A stretch of DNA of 62,954 nucleotides from an uncultured Prevotellaceae bacterium (GTDB lineage Bacteria > Bacteroidota > Bacteroidia > Bacteroidales > Bacteroidaceae), in contig CAMWSK010000013.1 of NCBI GenBank assembly GCA_947176895.1, positions 1-62,954 on the forward strand, in the 5' to 3' direction. Position 1 is the first letter of the stretch. The number at the start of each line of letters is the position of its first letter. The position numbers and the translations under genes are program-made. This document shows positions 8,884 through 14,974 of this stretch, in pieces. The notes below the pieces were generated by a model. The model did not search any database, had not been told where the DNA came from, and worked only from the letters and a program-made list of their open reading frames with translations.

Positions 8884-10153
8884 CGTCTTTCTGCGCTATC
8901 CGAATCCACCCTTTCAGAGTGGATAAAAGGCCGCTGTCTTTTGTGTCGTCGGGTTGTTTTTCCCCTCGTATTGCATCAACAATCTTTTGCCTCTCTTCAT
9001 CGTCCGATGCTTTGAACCGCTTTTTAAGCGTCACCATCGCATCGGCTGTGTCCTTAGGCGAATCGTATTTCAACCGCTTGCATACCCGTTTGGCAAAATC
9101 GGGTTTCATGACAGCGTACTCCTCATAAAAAACCTCTATGAGTCTTGCCCTTTCGTTTGCGGAACCACGCTCTCCGTTGGTTTGGGCTACATCCGTCCGA
9201 GTCTGCACCTCCATCGTTTGGTTCTTCGAAGGCTCTTTACGCCGGTTCACGCCATAACGGATAAGGAAACCCACCGCAGCACACAAAACGATTACAGACA
9301 GGACAATCATCACTCTTCGCCAGACCGTCTCGTACAAGCTTGGCGCGTCACGGTCATAGATGGCTGGATTATAACTCTTAAACACACTTCTTTTGTGCGG
9401 ACTGCCTGCTATCTGCACCAATTCGAGTGTGATGTTGTCAAGCCCCCCGGCCTTCAATGCAAGACCAACAAGCGCCTCACCCTTATCCCAAAGACACGTA
9501 TCCTGCATCAAGACATCCCTCATCGTGGAATCGGGAACCATCCCGCTCAGCCCGTCGCTGCAAATCAGAAAGACGTCCCCATTCTTCGGGCGGACCCTGC
9601 CGAAAGAGGGTTGCAGGTCGGGTTTTATTCCAAGTGCTTTCAGAATCCGGTTTTTGTCCGGATGATGCTCCGCCTGTTCATCGGTTATCCGTCCGGCGTC
9701 AACCAAGGTCTGCACGAAAGAGTGGTCCTTGGTGATGCGATGCAACTGCTTTTCTTTTCCCAGATACAGATAGATGCGGCTGTCCCCGATGTGAGCGATA
9801 TACGCCTCTGAATCCTGCAGCAATACGATACAGGCCGTAGTGCCCATGCCCCTCAGTTCCGGATGTTCATTGGCATAACCCAGAATCTGCATGTTCGCGA
9901 AGCGCAAGGCATCGTTCAAAGCCCGGGCAGGTTGTGGGTGCTTTTCTTTTTTCAGGTAGTCCACAATACATTTTACGGCAATGGACGATGCCTGCTTTCC
10001 GCCGACATGGCCTCCCATCCCGTCGCACACGACAAAGACATCTCCGTTGGGGGTAGACGCGGCTATGTCATGACTATCCTCTTGCGCCTTGCGCACGTTG
10101 CCCACCACATCCTTATGATAGACGTGGCTGTTATCCATTATCGTCAGACTCAT
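8876..10153 (-). CDS. PP2C-family (PPM) Ser/Thr phosphatase with membrane anchor
   Basis: Residues ~10-250 carry the PPM metal-binding motifs: 'NVRKAQEDS', VVCDGMGGHVGG, 'AHIGDSRIYL', 'TKDHSFVQ', 'ICSDGLSGM' and 'GGLDNITLELVQI'. A transmembrane helix follows at ~279-302, then a charged ~120-residue tail likely outside the cytoplasm. The enzyme would remove phosphate from Ser/Thr targets of the two downstream kinases. Start at 10153 (MSLTIMDNSH); an internal ATG five codons later is possible. The tail has no recognised domain. Confidence 0.93.
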   Translation of the reverse strand: MSLTIMDNSHVYHKDVVGNVRKAQEDSHDIAASTPNGDVFVVCDGMGGHVGGKQASSIAVKCIVDYLKKEKHPQPARALNDALRFANMQILGYANEHPELRGMGTTACIVLLQDSEAYIAHIGDSRIYLYLGKEKQLHRITKDHSFVQTLVDAGRITDEQAEHHPDKNRILKALGIKPDLQPSFGRVRPKNGDVFLICSDGLSGMVPDSTMRDVLMQDTCLWDKGEALVGLALKAGGLDNITLELVQIAGSPHKRSVFKSYNPAIYDRDAPSLYETVWRRVMIVLSVIVLCAAVGFLIRYGVNRRKEPSKNQTMEVQTRTDVAQTNGERGSANERARLIEVFYEEYAVMKPDFAKRVCKRLKYDSPKDTADAMVTLKKRFKASDDEERQKIVDAIRGEKQPDDTKDSGLLSTLKGWIRIAQKDDE

Positions 10154-10186
10154 ATCAACTCGGTTTACTTTATACCTGCTTCTTCG

Positions 10187-11191
10187 TTATTCCCTAACCA
10201 CAAACTCTATCCTGTAATCATCTACGTTGCCGCCACCGAACGTCCCTCCCACAGCCCCGGTGTCGTGAGCCTTTACCAAAAGGCTGAACTTCTGCCATCC
10301 ATTGCCGGTTCTTATTTGTCCTCCCACGGCCAAAGGATACTCCGAGGTGTTGCTGAGGCTCAAACAGTTGACACCGCCCCACCCGTCATCAACAATGCCG
10401 CAGGCGATGCAAGCATCGTATTGCCCGTCGGACACCACGGTCATCCCCAAGGAAAGCACATAATCCAACTCCCATCCCTTGCCCTTGTTTACATAACCTA
10501 TCTTGGCACGGGTATCATAGTAGAAGTTCTTTCCTCCCTTAAGATGAAAAGAGGCTTCCATGACATAGTTGTCGGCGTTATCTTCAAGCACCTTATCCAT
10601 ACGGAAACCGCTTACGGAGGTGCTCTCTATCGTGTACACCCAGTCGCTCCTGCGGTATCCGCCCGATACGCTCTCGGACAAGGTGTGCCCCACCAGGTCA
10701 AGCGGTATGCTGCCCTCTGCGGGTTTTTCCTTTCTGCCCGTGGTCTCCCTGGATTTGCAGGACATGATGACGGGTTTCTCGCCCGCCGGGCTTTCGTAGC
10801 GCTCCATCTGCGAAGGCTCCGGCTCGCGCGAGGTTTCCGCATGCCCCACGCTCAGAACATATACGGCGGCGCCGGCCACCAGCAACACGAACAGGAGAGC
10901 CGTCACAGCGCGCAGGGAAGAGCCTTTCCGGGCGGAGGCGGAGGGAGTCGGCCCCACATAGCCCTGCCAAGGCAAGGTCATATTGCCGATACGCAACACA
11001 TCGCCGTTCCGCAAACGGACCCTTCCGGCTATCCGTTGTCCGTTGACAAACGTGCCGTTCGTCGAGTTCATGTCCACCGCATAGCACGTCCCGTCGTCGG
11101 TCACGACCAACTGCAGGTGTATTCGGGACACACCGGCATCGCCAACAACAACATCACTCTTGGCACTCCGCCCGACCGTAATCACTCTCAT
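10187..11191 (-). CDS. FHA-domain protein with single TM helix and extracytoplasmic tail
   Basis: FHA domain at residues ~1-85 (GRS, S-R-I-H, 'MNSTNGTFVNGQ'), TM helix ~92-115, then ~220 residues predicted outside the cytoplasm, including a beta-rich C-terminal half of unknown family. I chose the ATG at 11191 over the upstream GTG at 11203: the ATG is preceded by GGAG, and starting there gives MRVITVGRS, which aligns end to end with the paralogue at 4128-4802 (MKIITVGRS). The GTG would overlap the stop of the preceding gene. The topology would couple a periplasmic domain to a phosphothreonine reader. Confidence 0.88.
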   Translation of the reverse strand: MRVITVGRSAKSDVVVGDAGVSRIHLQLVVTDDGTCYAVDMNSTNGTFVNGQRIAGRVRLRNGDVLRIGNMTLPWQGYVGPTPSASARKGSSLRAVTALLFVLLVAGAAVYVLSVGHAETSREPEPSQMERYESPAGEKPVIMSCKSRETTGRKEKPAEGSIPLDLVGHTLSESVSGGYRRSDWVYTIESTSVSGFRMDKVLEDNADNYVMEASFHLKGGKNFYYDTRAKIGYVNKGKGWELDYVLSLGMTVVSDGQYDACIACGIVDDGWGGVNCLSLSNTSEYPLAVGGQIRTGNGWQKFSLLVKAHDTGAVGGTFGGGNVDDYRIEFVVRE

Positions 11192-11199
11192 CGCTCCGT

Positions 11200-12717
11200 T
11201 CACACGTAAAAGACCAGCACCGCCTCTCCCAAACCGATGACATCCCCATTCTTCAAGGCGGCACGTTGCACGAACTGTCCATTGACAATCACCTTGTTGG
11301 TGCTTTGTTTGTCAATAACCTCAAAGTCGGTTCCGTTGAACACAAGCTCCGCATGGTGTCTCGACACCATCTTATTGCTTAATACCAAGTCGTTGTCCTG
11401 CTCTCTCCCGACACGTGTTATCGGCTCGTTTACTTCGAATGTGAACGTGTCTGCGCCGACCCCGCATTTCAAACGCGGATACAGATTCTTTACCTCCATC
11501 AGCCGGCACAGGCGTTCCCGTTCGGCGCACCGCTCCTGCTCTTCACGTTCCTGGCGGGCCTTGCTTTCCATGTCGCTCCGGTATTGCTCCGCAGCCTTCT
11601 TGTCTTGAACGCGGCGCCGCTCCAAATCGGCCAGCTCGCGGCGGTTCGCCGCAGCATTCCGTCTTGTTTTCCAGGCAAAGACAACAAAGCCCGCAAGCAG
11701 CACAAGCAACAGAACGGCCACAACGACAACCCACATCAAATGGGCGCTTAACCAACTTTTAAGCGTGTGTGGCGGCGGCAACAGCTGTTCGCGGACCTCG
11801 GCGCCACCCACCGAAAAAGCAATCATACGCGCCTCGTCACCACACTGGGCATCGGACGTGAAAGATACCCGGTAGTCATGTCCCCGGTATCTCTTACAGA
11901 GTTGTGGATAAAGCTCTGTCAACGCCGCTTCTGCCGTAGCGGCATCCATATAGGAATTAAACGTGCCGAAAGTGCTTCGGGCAAAACCTTCCGATTCGGG
12001 AGCCACCCCTGAACGGTAATAGTATTGGAAGATATAAACGGGAATATGCAGTTGCTGTGCTTTCAGCAGTACCTGGGCCTCGGAATCCGAACCGGAACTT
12101 TTCATCGAATATCCGGCAGTGAACACGACAATCGCCTTCGGCCCCCTCAGCGGAGCCATAAGCTCCAGTCCTTCACGAATGGCCGTATACATATCAGAGC
12201 GATTGGGAAACTGCGGATAGTGCTCCGTGCTATGCCCGTAATTCTGTATGGCGGACATGATTGCGGGTTTATCCTTCGTGAACCCGTCTGTAAGGTGAAG
12301 GAGAGCCGACGAAGTGTTCTTGCGCCGATTAAAGACAGAAACGGCAAACTTATCCGTCCGGGGAATATCCGCATGACGGAAAAACCCGGACAACACCTTT
12401 TGTGTGAAATCGAATTGTCCGTAGCCGTTATGGGCCATATCCTCCCACAGGATGAGCGTTGTTTGAGGCGCCTTGTCCGTTTCGGCGGATATCTGCTTGA
12501 CACGAAAAACCCTTTTCTCCCCGCCCTCTTTCAAATACCAGAAGGACGATTTCTTCAGCCCCTCGGGATTATCGCTATGGTATATAAAGGAAACCTCAGG
12601 GAATTTATTGACATTGAACCCCTGCTTGATCTTCCCTGTCTGTTGCGCGGACAGGCTTGTTGCCAGAATCAATGACAACAAGCCTGTCCATATTTTCTTG
12701 TGCCGTTTCATCAACAA
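11200..12717 (-). CDS. VWA-like periplasmic domain joined by TM helix to cytoplasmic FHA domain
   Basis: The 505-residue product has a signal peptide (~1-27), a von Willebrand A-like region (~50-250: 'KVLSGFFRHADIPRTDKFAVSVF', 'SDMYTAIREGLELM', 'PKAIVVFTAGYS'), a TM helix (~324-348), a charged coiled-coil (~350-400, 'ELADLERRRVQDKK') and a C-terminal FHA domain (~410-505: GREQDND, S-R-H-H, 'KVIVNGQ'). The MIDAS motif is degenerate (E-D-M-A-H-N where D-x-S-x-S is expected), so metal binding is doubtful and the VWA call is by fold pattern. The loop normally reading NGT is NKV. Located between two FHA genes in the island. Confidence 0.82.
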   Translation of the reverse strand: MLMKRHKKIWTGLLSLILATSLSAQQTGKIKQGFNVNKFPEVSFIYHSDNPEGLKKSSFWYLKEGGEKRVFRVKQISAETDKAPQTTLILWEDMAHNGYGQFDFTQKVLSGFFRHADIPRTDKFAVSVFNRRKNTSSALLHLTDGFTKDKPAIMSAIQNYGHSTEHYPQFPNRSDMYTAIREGLELMAPLRGPKAIVVFTAGYSMKSSGSDSEAQVLLKAQQLHIPVYIFQYYYRSGVAPESEGFARSTFGTFNSYMDAATAEAALTELYPQLCKRYRGHDYRVSFTSDAQCGDEARMIAFSVGGAEVREQLLPPPHTLKSWLSAHLMWVVVVAVLLLVLLAGFVVFAWKTRRNAAANRRELADLERRRVQDKKAAEQYRSDMESKARQEREEQERCAERERLCRLMEVKNLYPRLKCGVGADTFTFEVNEPITRVGREQDNDLVLSNKMVSRHHAELVFNGTDFEVIDKQSTNKVIVNGQFVQRAALKNGDVIGLGEAVLVFYV

Positions 12718-12739
12718 ATATTCATAACGGTTTATTGAT

Positions 12740-13366
12740 TTACAGCGATGTGCGGAACTTGAAAACCGTGTTTCCCATCCGAATCACGTCACCGTCTTTC
12801 AGATAACGAGGTTCAAGTTCGATGTCCTCGTCATTGACAAATGTTCCGTGCGATGACTGGCAATCGGTCAATGAATATTTATTGGCACGGAACAGCAAGA
12901 CAGCGTGTTTACCGGACATCCGGCAATCATTCACCGTAATGTTGCTGTCGGTATCACGACCGATAACATTCCGGCCTTCGTATAATTTGTAATCCACGCC
13001 AAGTTCATCCAAAGAATAGGTCACCAACCAGCCGACCAATTTCCTGACATACCGGGGCGTTTTTTTCGGTTCTCCCTGCACATTGTAATTTCGAATTTCC
13101 TCTTCCTCATCGCCAAACACCGTGCGGCTATATCCGCCAATCGGTTTTTGTCTTCCTTCCAAAACCGTTTCCTGTTCATCCATCATCATTGTTCTTGTGC
13201 CCCCTCCACACACATCAATGGTCATTGGGCGCTCGTCTTCATCACCGACAAAAACTTCTGTCTTCAATGATGTCACACTTCCCGCTTGGTTTCCGCTTTT
13301 GCAATAAGGACAACTTGTGCCCTGATAGTAATGCCCATTCGGACACTGCTTAAATTCTCCTTGCAT
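12740..13366 (-). CDS. Zinc-ribbon/FHA-domain protein, first gene of the island
   Basis: The 208-residue product begins with a short metal-binding motif (Cys8-x3-His12-x6-Cys19-x2-Cys22) and ends with an FHA domain (~120-205: GRDTDSN, S-G-K-H, 'HGTFVND'). The conserved Asn before GT is His. No signal peptide or membrane helix, so it should be cytoplasmic. A Thr/Glu-rich middle part contains 'TRTMMMDEQETVLEG', a plausible phosphorylation target for the kinases (inference). It is the promoter-proximal gene, 22 bp before the VWA-FHA gene; the operon leader holds the hairpin at 13397-13413. Confidence 0.88.
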   Translation of the reverse strand: MQGEFKQCPNGHYYQGTSCPYCKSGNQAGSVTSLKTEVFVGDEDERPMTIDVCGGGTRTMMMDEQETVLEGRQKPIGGYSRTVFGDEEEEIRNYNVQGEPKKTPRYVRKLVGWLVTYSLDELGVDYKLYEGRNVIGRDTDSNITVNDCRMSGKHAVLLFRANKYSLTDCQSSHGTFVNDEDIELEPRYLKDGDVIRMGNTVFKFRTSL

Positions 13367-13396
13367 AATACATTATTTTAGTTTCCTTACATCGCC

Positions 13397-13413
13397 CTCT
13401 CTTCAAAAGAGAG
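13397..13413 (-). repeat. 17-nt hairpin, minus-oriented copy
   Basis: Read on the minus strand this is CTCTCTTTTGAAGAGAG, lying 30 bp upstream of the first FHA gene, so it should be in that operon's leader. The identical 17-mer occurs in plus orientation at 13584-13600; the pair is a 204-bp-wide inverted arrangement between divergent transcripts. Confidence 0.75.
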
Positions 13414-13536
13414 TGTCAATGGGGCTTATCATACTATGAACTAAAACGATATTATGTAAGCAAATCAACCATTTGCTCAACAGCAGGCGGCCTTGCGTAA
13501 ATATTATTGTCCGCTATTCGGTTTTTTTACTCTCTT

Positions 13537-13570
13537 TTGCAATCAATTGCAATAATTTGTTTACCTTTGG
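13537..13570 (+). promoter_or_regulatory. Promoter-like sequence with palindromic site
   Basis: TACCTTTG at 13563-13570 matches the Bacteroidetes -7 box. A TTTG at 13536-13539 is 23 bp upstream, slightly too far for a good -33. Between them is the 16-bp palindrome TTGCAATCAATTGCAA (13537-13552), well placed for an operator. Transcription would start near 13577 and run into the hairpin at 13580-13604. Confidence 0.5.
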
Positions 13571-13579
13571 GGTCGGAAC

Positions 13580-13604
13580 AACCTCTCTTTTGAAGAGAGG
13601 TTGT
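13580..13604 (+). repeat. 11-bp-stem hairpin, plus-oriented copy of the 17-mer
   Basis: CAACCTCTCTT (13580-13590) pairs perfectly with 13594-13604 around a TTG loop, and contains the same 17-mer as 13397-13413 (here 13584-13600). No U tract follows, so a terminator role is unlikely. It would be at the very 5' end of a transcript from the promoter at 13563. Confidence 0.75.
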
Positions 13605-13636
13605 CACAAACTGTTTGACCGCGCCATAGCGCTTTC

Positions 13637-13720
13637 AAAAAACATGTATATCTTTTGGGAAAAACATGTTCATCTTTTTCTGAAACATGTTCATCTTTTT
13701 TAAAAACGTGTTCATGTCTT
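13637..13720. repeat. Intergenic 21-22-bp array, locus 1
   Basis: Four units with starts (ACATG or ACGTG) at 13642, 13664, 13686 and 13706, i.e. spacing 22, 22, 20. Cores are CATGTATATC, CATGTTCATC, CATGTTCATC and CGTGTTCATG, each with an A tract before and a T tract after. No spacers or cas genes. Same architecture as arrays at 28820, 36539, 50968, 58596 and 59973. Confidence 0.8.
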
Positions 13721-13813
13721 TCAGGGGTTGGGGACGGGGACTATTTACAGATGGAAAGATTCCATCGAACCCACGTTAAGCTTAACCCGAATCGTGTCCT
13801 GTGAGAAAAATTC

Positions 13814-13852
13814 GTTTTCATTTGCTTCTGCGCCCGCCTTTCACTACCTTTG
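13814..13852 (+). promoter_or_regulatory. Strong Bacteroidetes promoter, copy of a 39-bp repeated promoter
   Basis: TTTG at 13821-13824, a 20-bp spacer and TACCTTTG at 13845-13852 fit the consensus exactly. The whole 39 bp differs by only two bases from the promoter at 36737-36775 that drives purH/mreB. Transcription should begin near 13859, directly at the putative structured RNA. Confidence 0.85.
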
Positions 13853-13858
13853 TAAAAA

Positions 13859-14062
13859 ATATGTTGCCCCGATGTGGGGTGGCAGAAGACATGATACGGC
13901 ATTAGCTTTTGCTTTTGGTTCTTGAAAATCGCCAATTGAAAGACCACAAAAGAAGTAAAGTCTATTGCTCACGCATAATGCGTGGGCTTTACTTTATGTA
14001 TAATTGTGGTCAGGTGTTTGGCGATACCTCAAGGACTTATGTATAAAGGCGGCTCACGCTTT
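13859..14062 (+). ncRNA. Putative structured RNA (sRNA or leader), unknown family
   Basis: Downstream of the strong promoter there is no ORF of note but a nested set of complementary segments: CCCC/GGGG hairpin (13867-13870 with 13876-13879); 13921-13935 with 14018-14033; GACCACAA 13942-13949 with 14004-14011; AAGTAAAG 13953-13960 with 13987-13994; and a 9-bp hairpin GCTCACGCA 13967-13975 with 13979-13987. Together they form a long rod, somewhat like 6S RNA in outline, but I cannot assign it to a family. A T6 run at 14060-14065 may mark an end. Alternatively it is the leader of the HTH gene at 14239. Confidence 0.55.
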
Positions 14063-14223
14063 TTTCATGTCCCTATGCCTCCTCCCGGCCGGGCCGGATG
14101 ATGCCGCCTCCTGTCCCCGTTCAGTCCTTGAAAATCGCCAGCTTCTGAGAATGACCGGTCCGGGTGAGTGTTCGTCCTGCATCACCCATGTCTTTATACT
14201 GTGGCCACAGGGACACTGCCACA
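13919..14223 (+). promoter_or_regulatory. Candidate switching leader: mutually exclusive pairings before the HTH gene
   Basis: The segment 14018-14035 (complement of TCCTTGAGGTATCGCCAA) can pair either with 13919-13935 or with a second copy of the same motif at 14125-14140 (TCCTTGAAAATCGCCA). The second copy is the better match at its TCCTTGA end. Further on are GGGTGA (14162-14167) pairing with TCACCC (14182-14187) and TGTGGC (14200-14205) pairing with GCCACA (14218-14223), the latter ending one base before the AGGAGG of the HTH gene. Function is inferred only. Confidence 0.45.
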
Positions 14224-14238
14224 CAGGAGGAACCATGC

Positions 14239-14472
14239 ATGAAACCCATCGGAGAACTAATCCACGACCGGATGCGCGAGCAGGGGCACACGGTGAAAGA
14301 ATTTGCCCAGGCCATCGGCTACCGGCGCAACAATGCCTACCGCATCTTTAGGCAGGCCACCATCGACACGGGTCTGCTGATACGCATCTCCGTGTTCCTG
14401 CGCCACGATTTCTTTGCCTATTACAGCGAGGAATACCGCAAGCAGACGGCCGCCGACACGCATCATTTCTGA
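14239..14472 (+). CDS. Small HTH DNA-binding protein
   Basis: The 77-residue product (start MKPIGELI) has a helix-turn-helix at ~17-40 ('VKEFAQAIGYRRNNAYRIF') of the Cro/C1-like type and a C-terminal 'HDFFAYYSEEYRK'. The start is set by AGGAGG at 14225-14230, 8 bp upstream, an unusually canonical ribosome-binding site for this phylum; the longer frame from 14164 would run through leader hairpins. It likely regulates itself or the lipoprotein genes downstream: palindromic GATACGCGTATC overlaps its stop codon and lies upstream of the next promoter. Confidence 0.82.
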   Translation: MKPIGELIHDRMREQGHTVKEFAQAIGYRRNNAYRIFRQATIDTGLLIRISVFLRHDFFAYYSEEYRKQTAADTHHF

Positions 14473-14533
14473 TACGCGTATCCAATTAGATACGCGGATA
14501 AAACAGAATTCAACGGGGAGTAGTATAACTTTG
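14471..14533 (+). promoter_or_regulatory. Promoter region with GATACGCGTATC operator-like repeats
   Basis: The perfect 12-bp palindrome GATACGCGTATC (14471-14482) is followed 18 bp on by the half-match GATACGCGGAT (14489-14499). TAACTTTG at 14526-14533 is a -7 box; no TTTG is seen at the -33 position, which suits an activator-dependent promoter. It precedes the lipoprotein gene at 14565. Confidence 0.55.
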
Positions 14534-14564
14534 TCCTTCAAAAAGACAAATAAAGTATTACGCT

Positions 14565-14951
14565 ATGTTGAACAAGACTTCACGTTTTCCCGGCCTTTCC
14601 CGGGCAGGATTGTGTACGTTGAGCGCGCTCGTCCTGTGCGGCTGCTGTGCCTCGTTCCTGCTCTCGGCCTGCTCCAACGATGACGATTACGAGATTTATT
14701 CCACCCTGCACGGCCGGGTGACGGACTACGCCACGGGCGCCCCGATAGACAATGCCATCGTCACCCTCTCGCCCACCAGCCGCACGCAGCAGACCGGCAC
14801 CGACGGCACCTTCACCTTCACCAACCTGGATGCCCAGACCTACACCATCACCGTGCAGAAGACCGGCTATCAGCCCAACCGCAAGACGGTGACAGCCATC
14901 AGCGGCGAGAGCGTGGAGGCCAACATCCCTCTGAGCCTCATCGAACGATAA
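14565..14951 (+). CDS. Lipoprotein with carboxypeptidase-regulatory-like (Ig-like) domain
   Basis: The 128-residue product has a long signal peptide ending in lipobox 'LLSAC' (Cys ~36), then one CarboxypepD_reg-type beta-sandwich ('LHGRVTDYATGAPIDNAIVTL', 'GTDGTFTFTNLDAQTYTITVQKTGYQP'). No further domain is present. It is a short paralogue of the N-terminus of the next gene (14975), 23 bp downstream, and is probably co-transcribed with it. Likely a surface-exposed adhesion or structural lipoprotein; no enzymatic motif. Confidence 0.82.
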   Translation: MLNKTSRFPGLSRAGLCTLSALVLCGCCASFLLSACSNDDDYEIYSTLHGRVTDYATGAPIDNAIVTLSPTSRTQQTGTDGTFTFTNLDAQTYTITVQKTGYQPNRKTVTAISGESVEANIPLSLIER

Positions 14952-14974
14952 CCCCCACACACTGTATTTCCCAT

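Noticed and set aside
4128..13366. Type VI secretion cluster
   Set aside because: Kinase, phosphatase and FHA genes are present but none of the T6SS structural genes.
13473..13703. 76-residue plus-strand ORF
   Set aside because: It runs through the array and hairpins; its C-terminus is just repeat translation (NMYIFWEKHVHLF), with no credible start context.
13637..13720. CRISPR-like array
   Set aside because: Units of 20-22 bp are contiguous without unique spacers, and there are no cas genes in the window.
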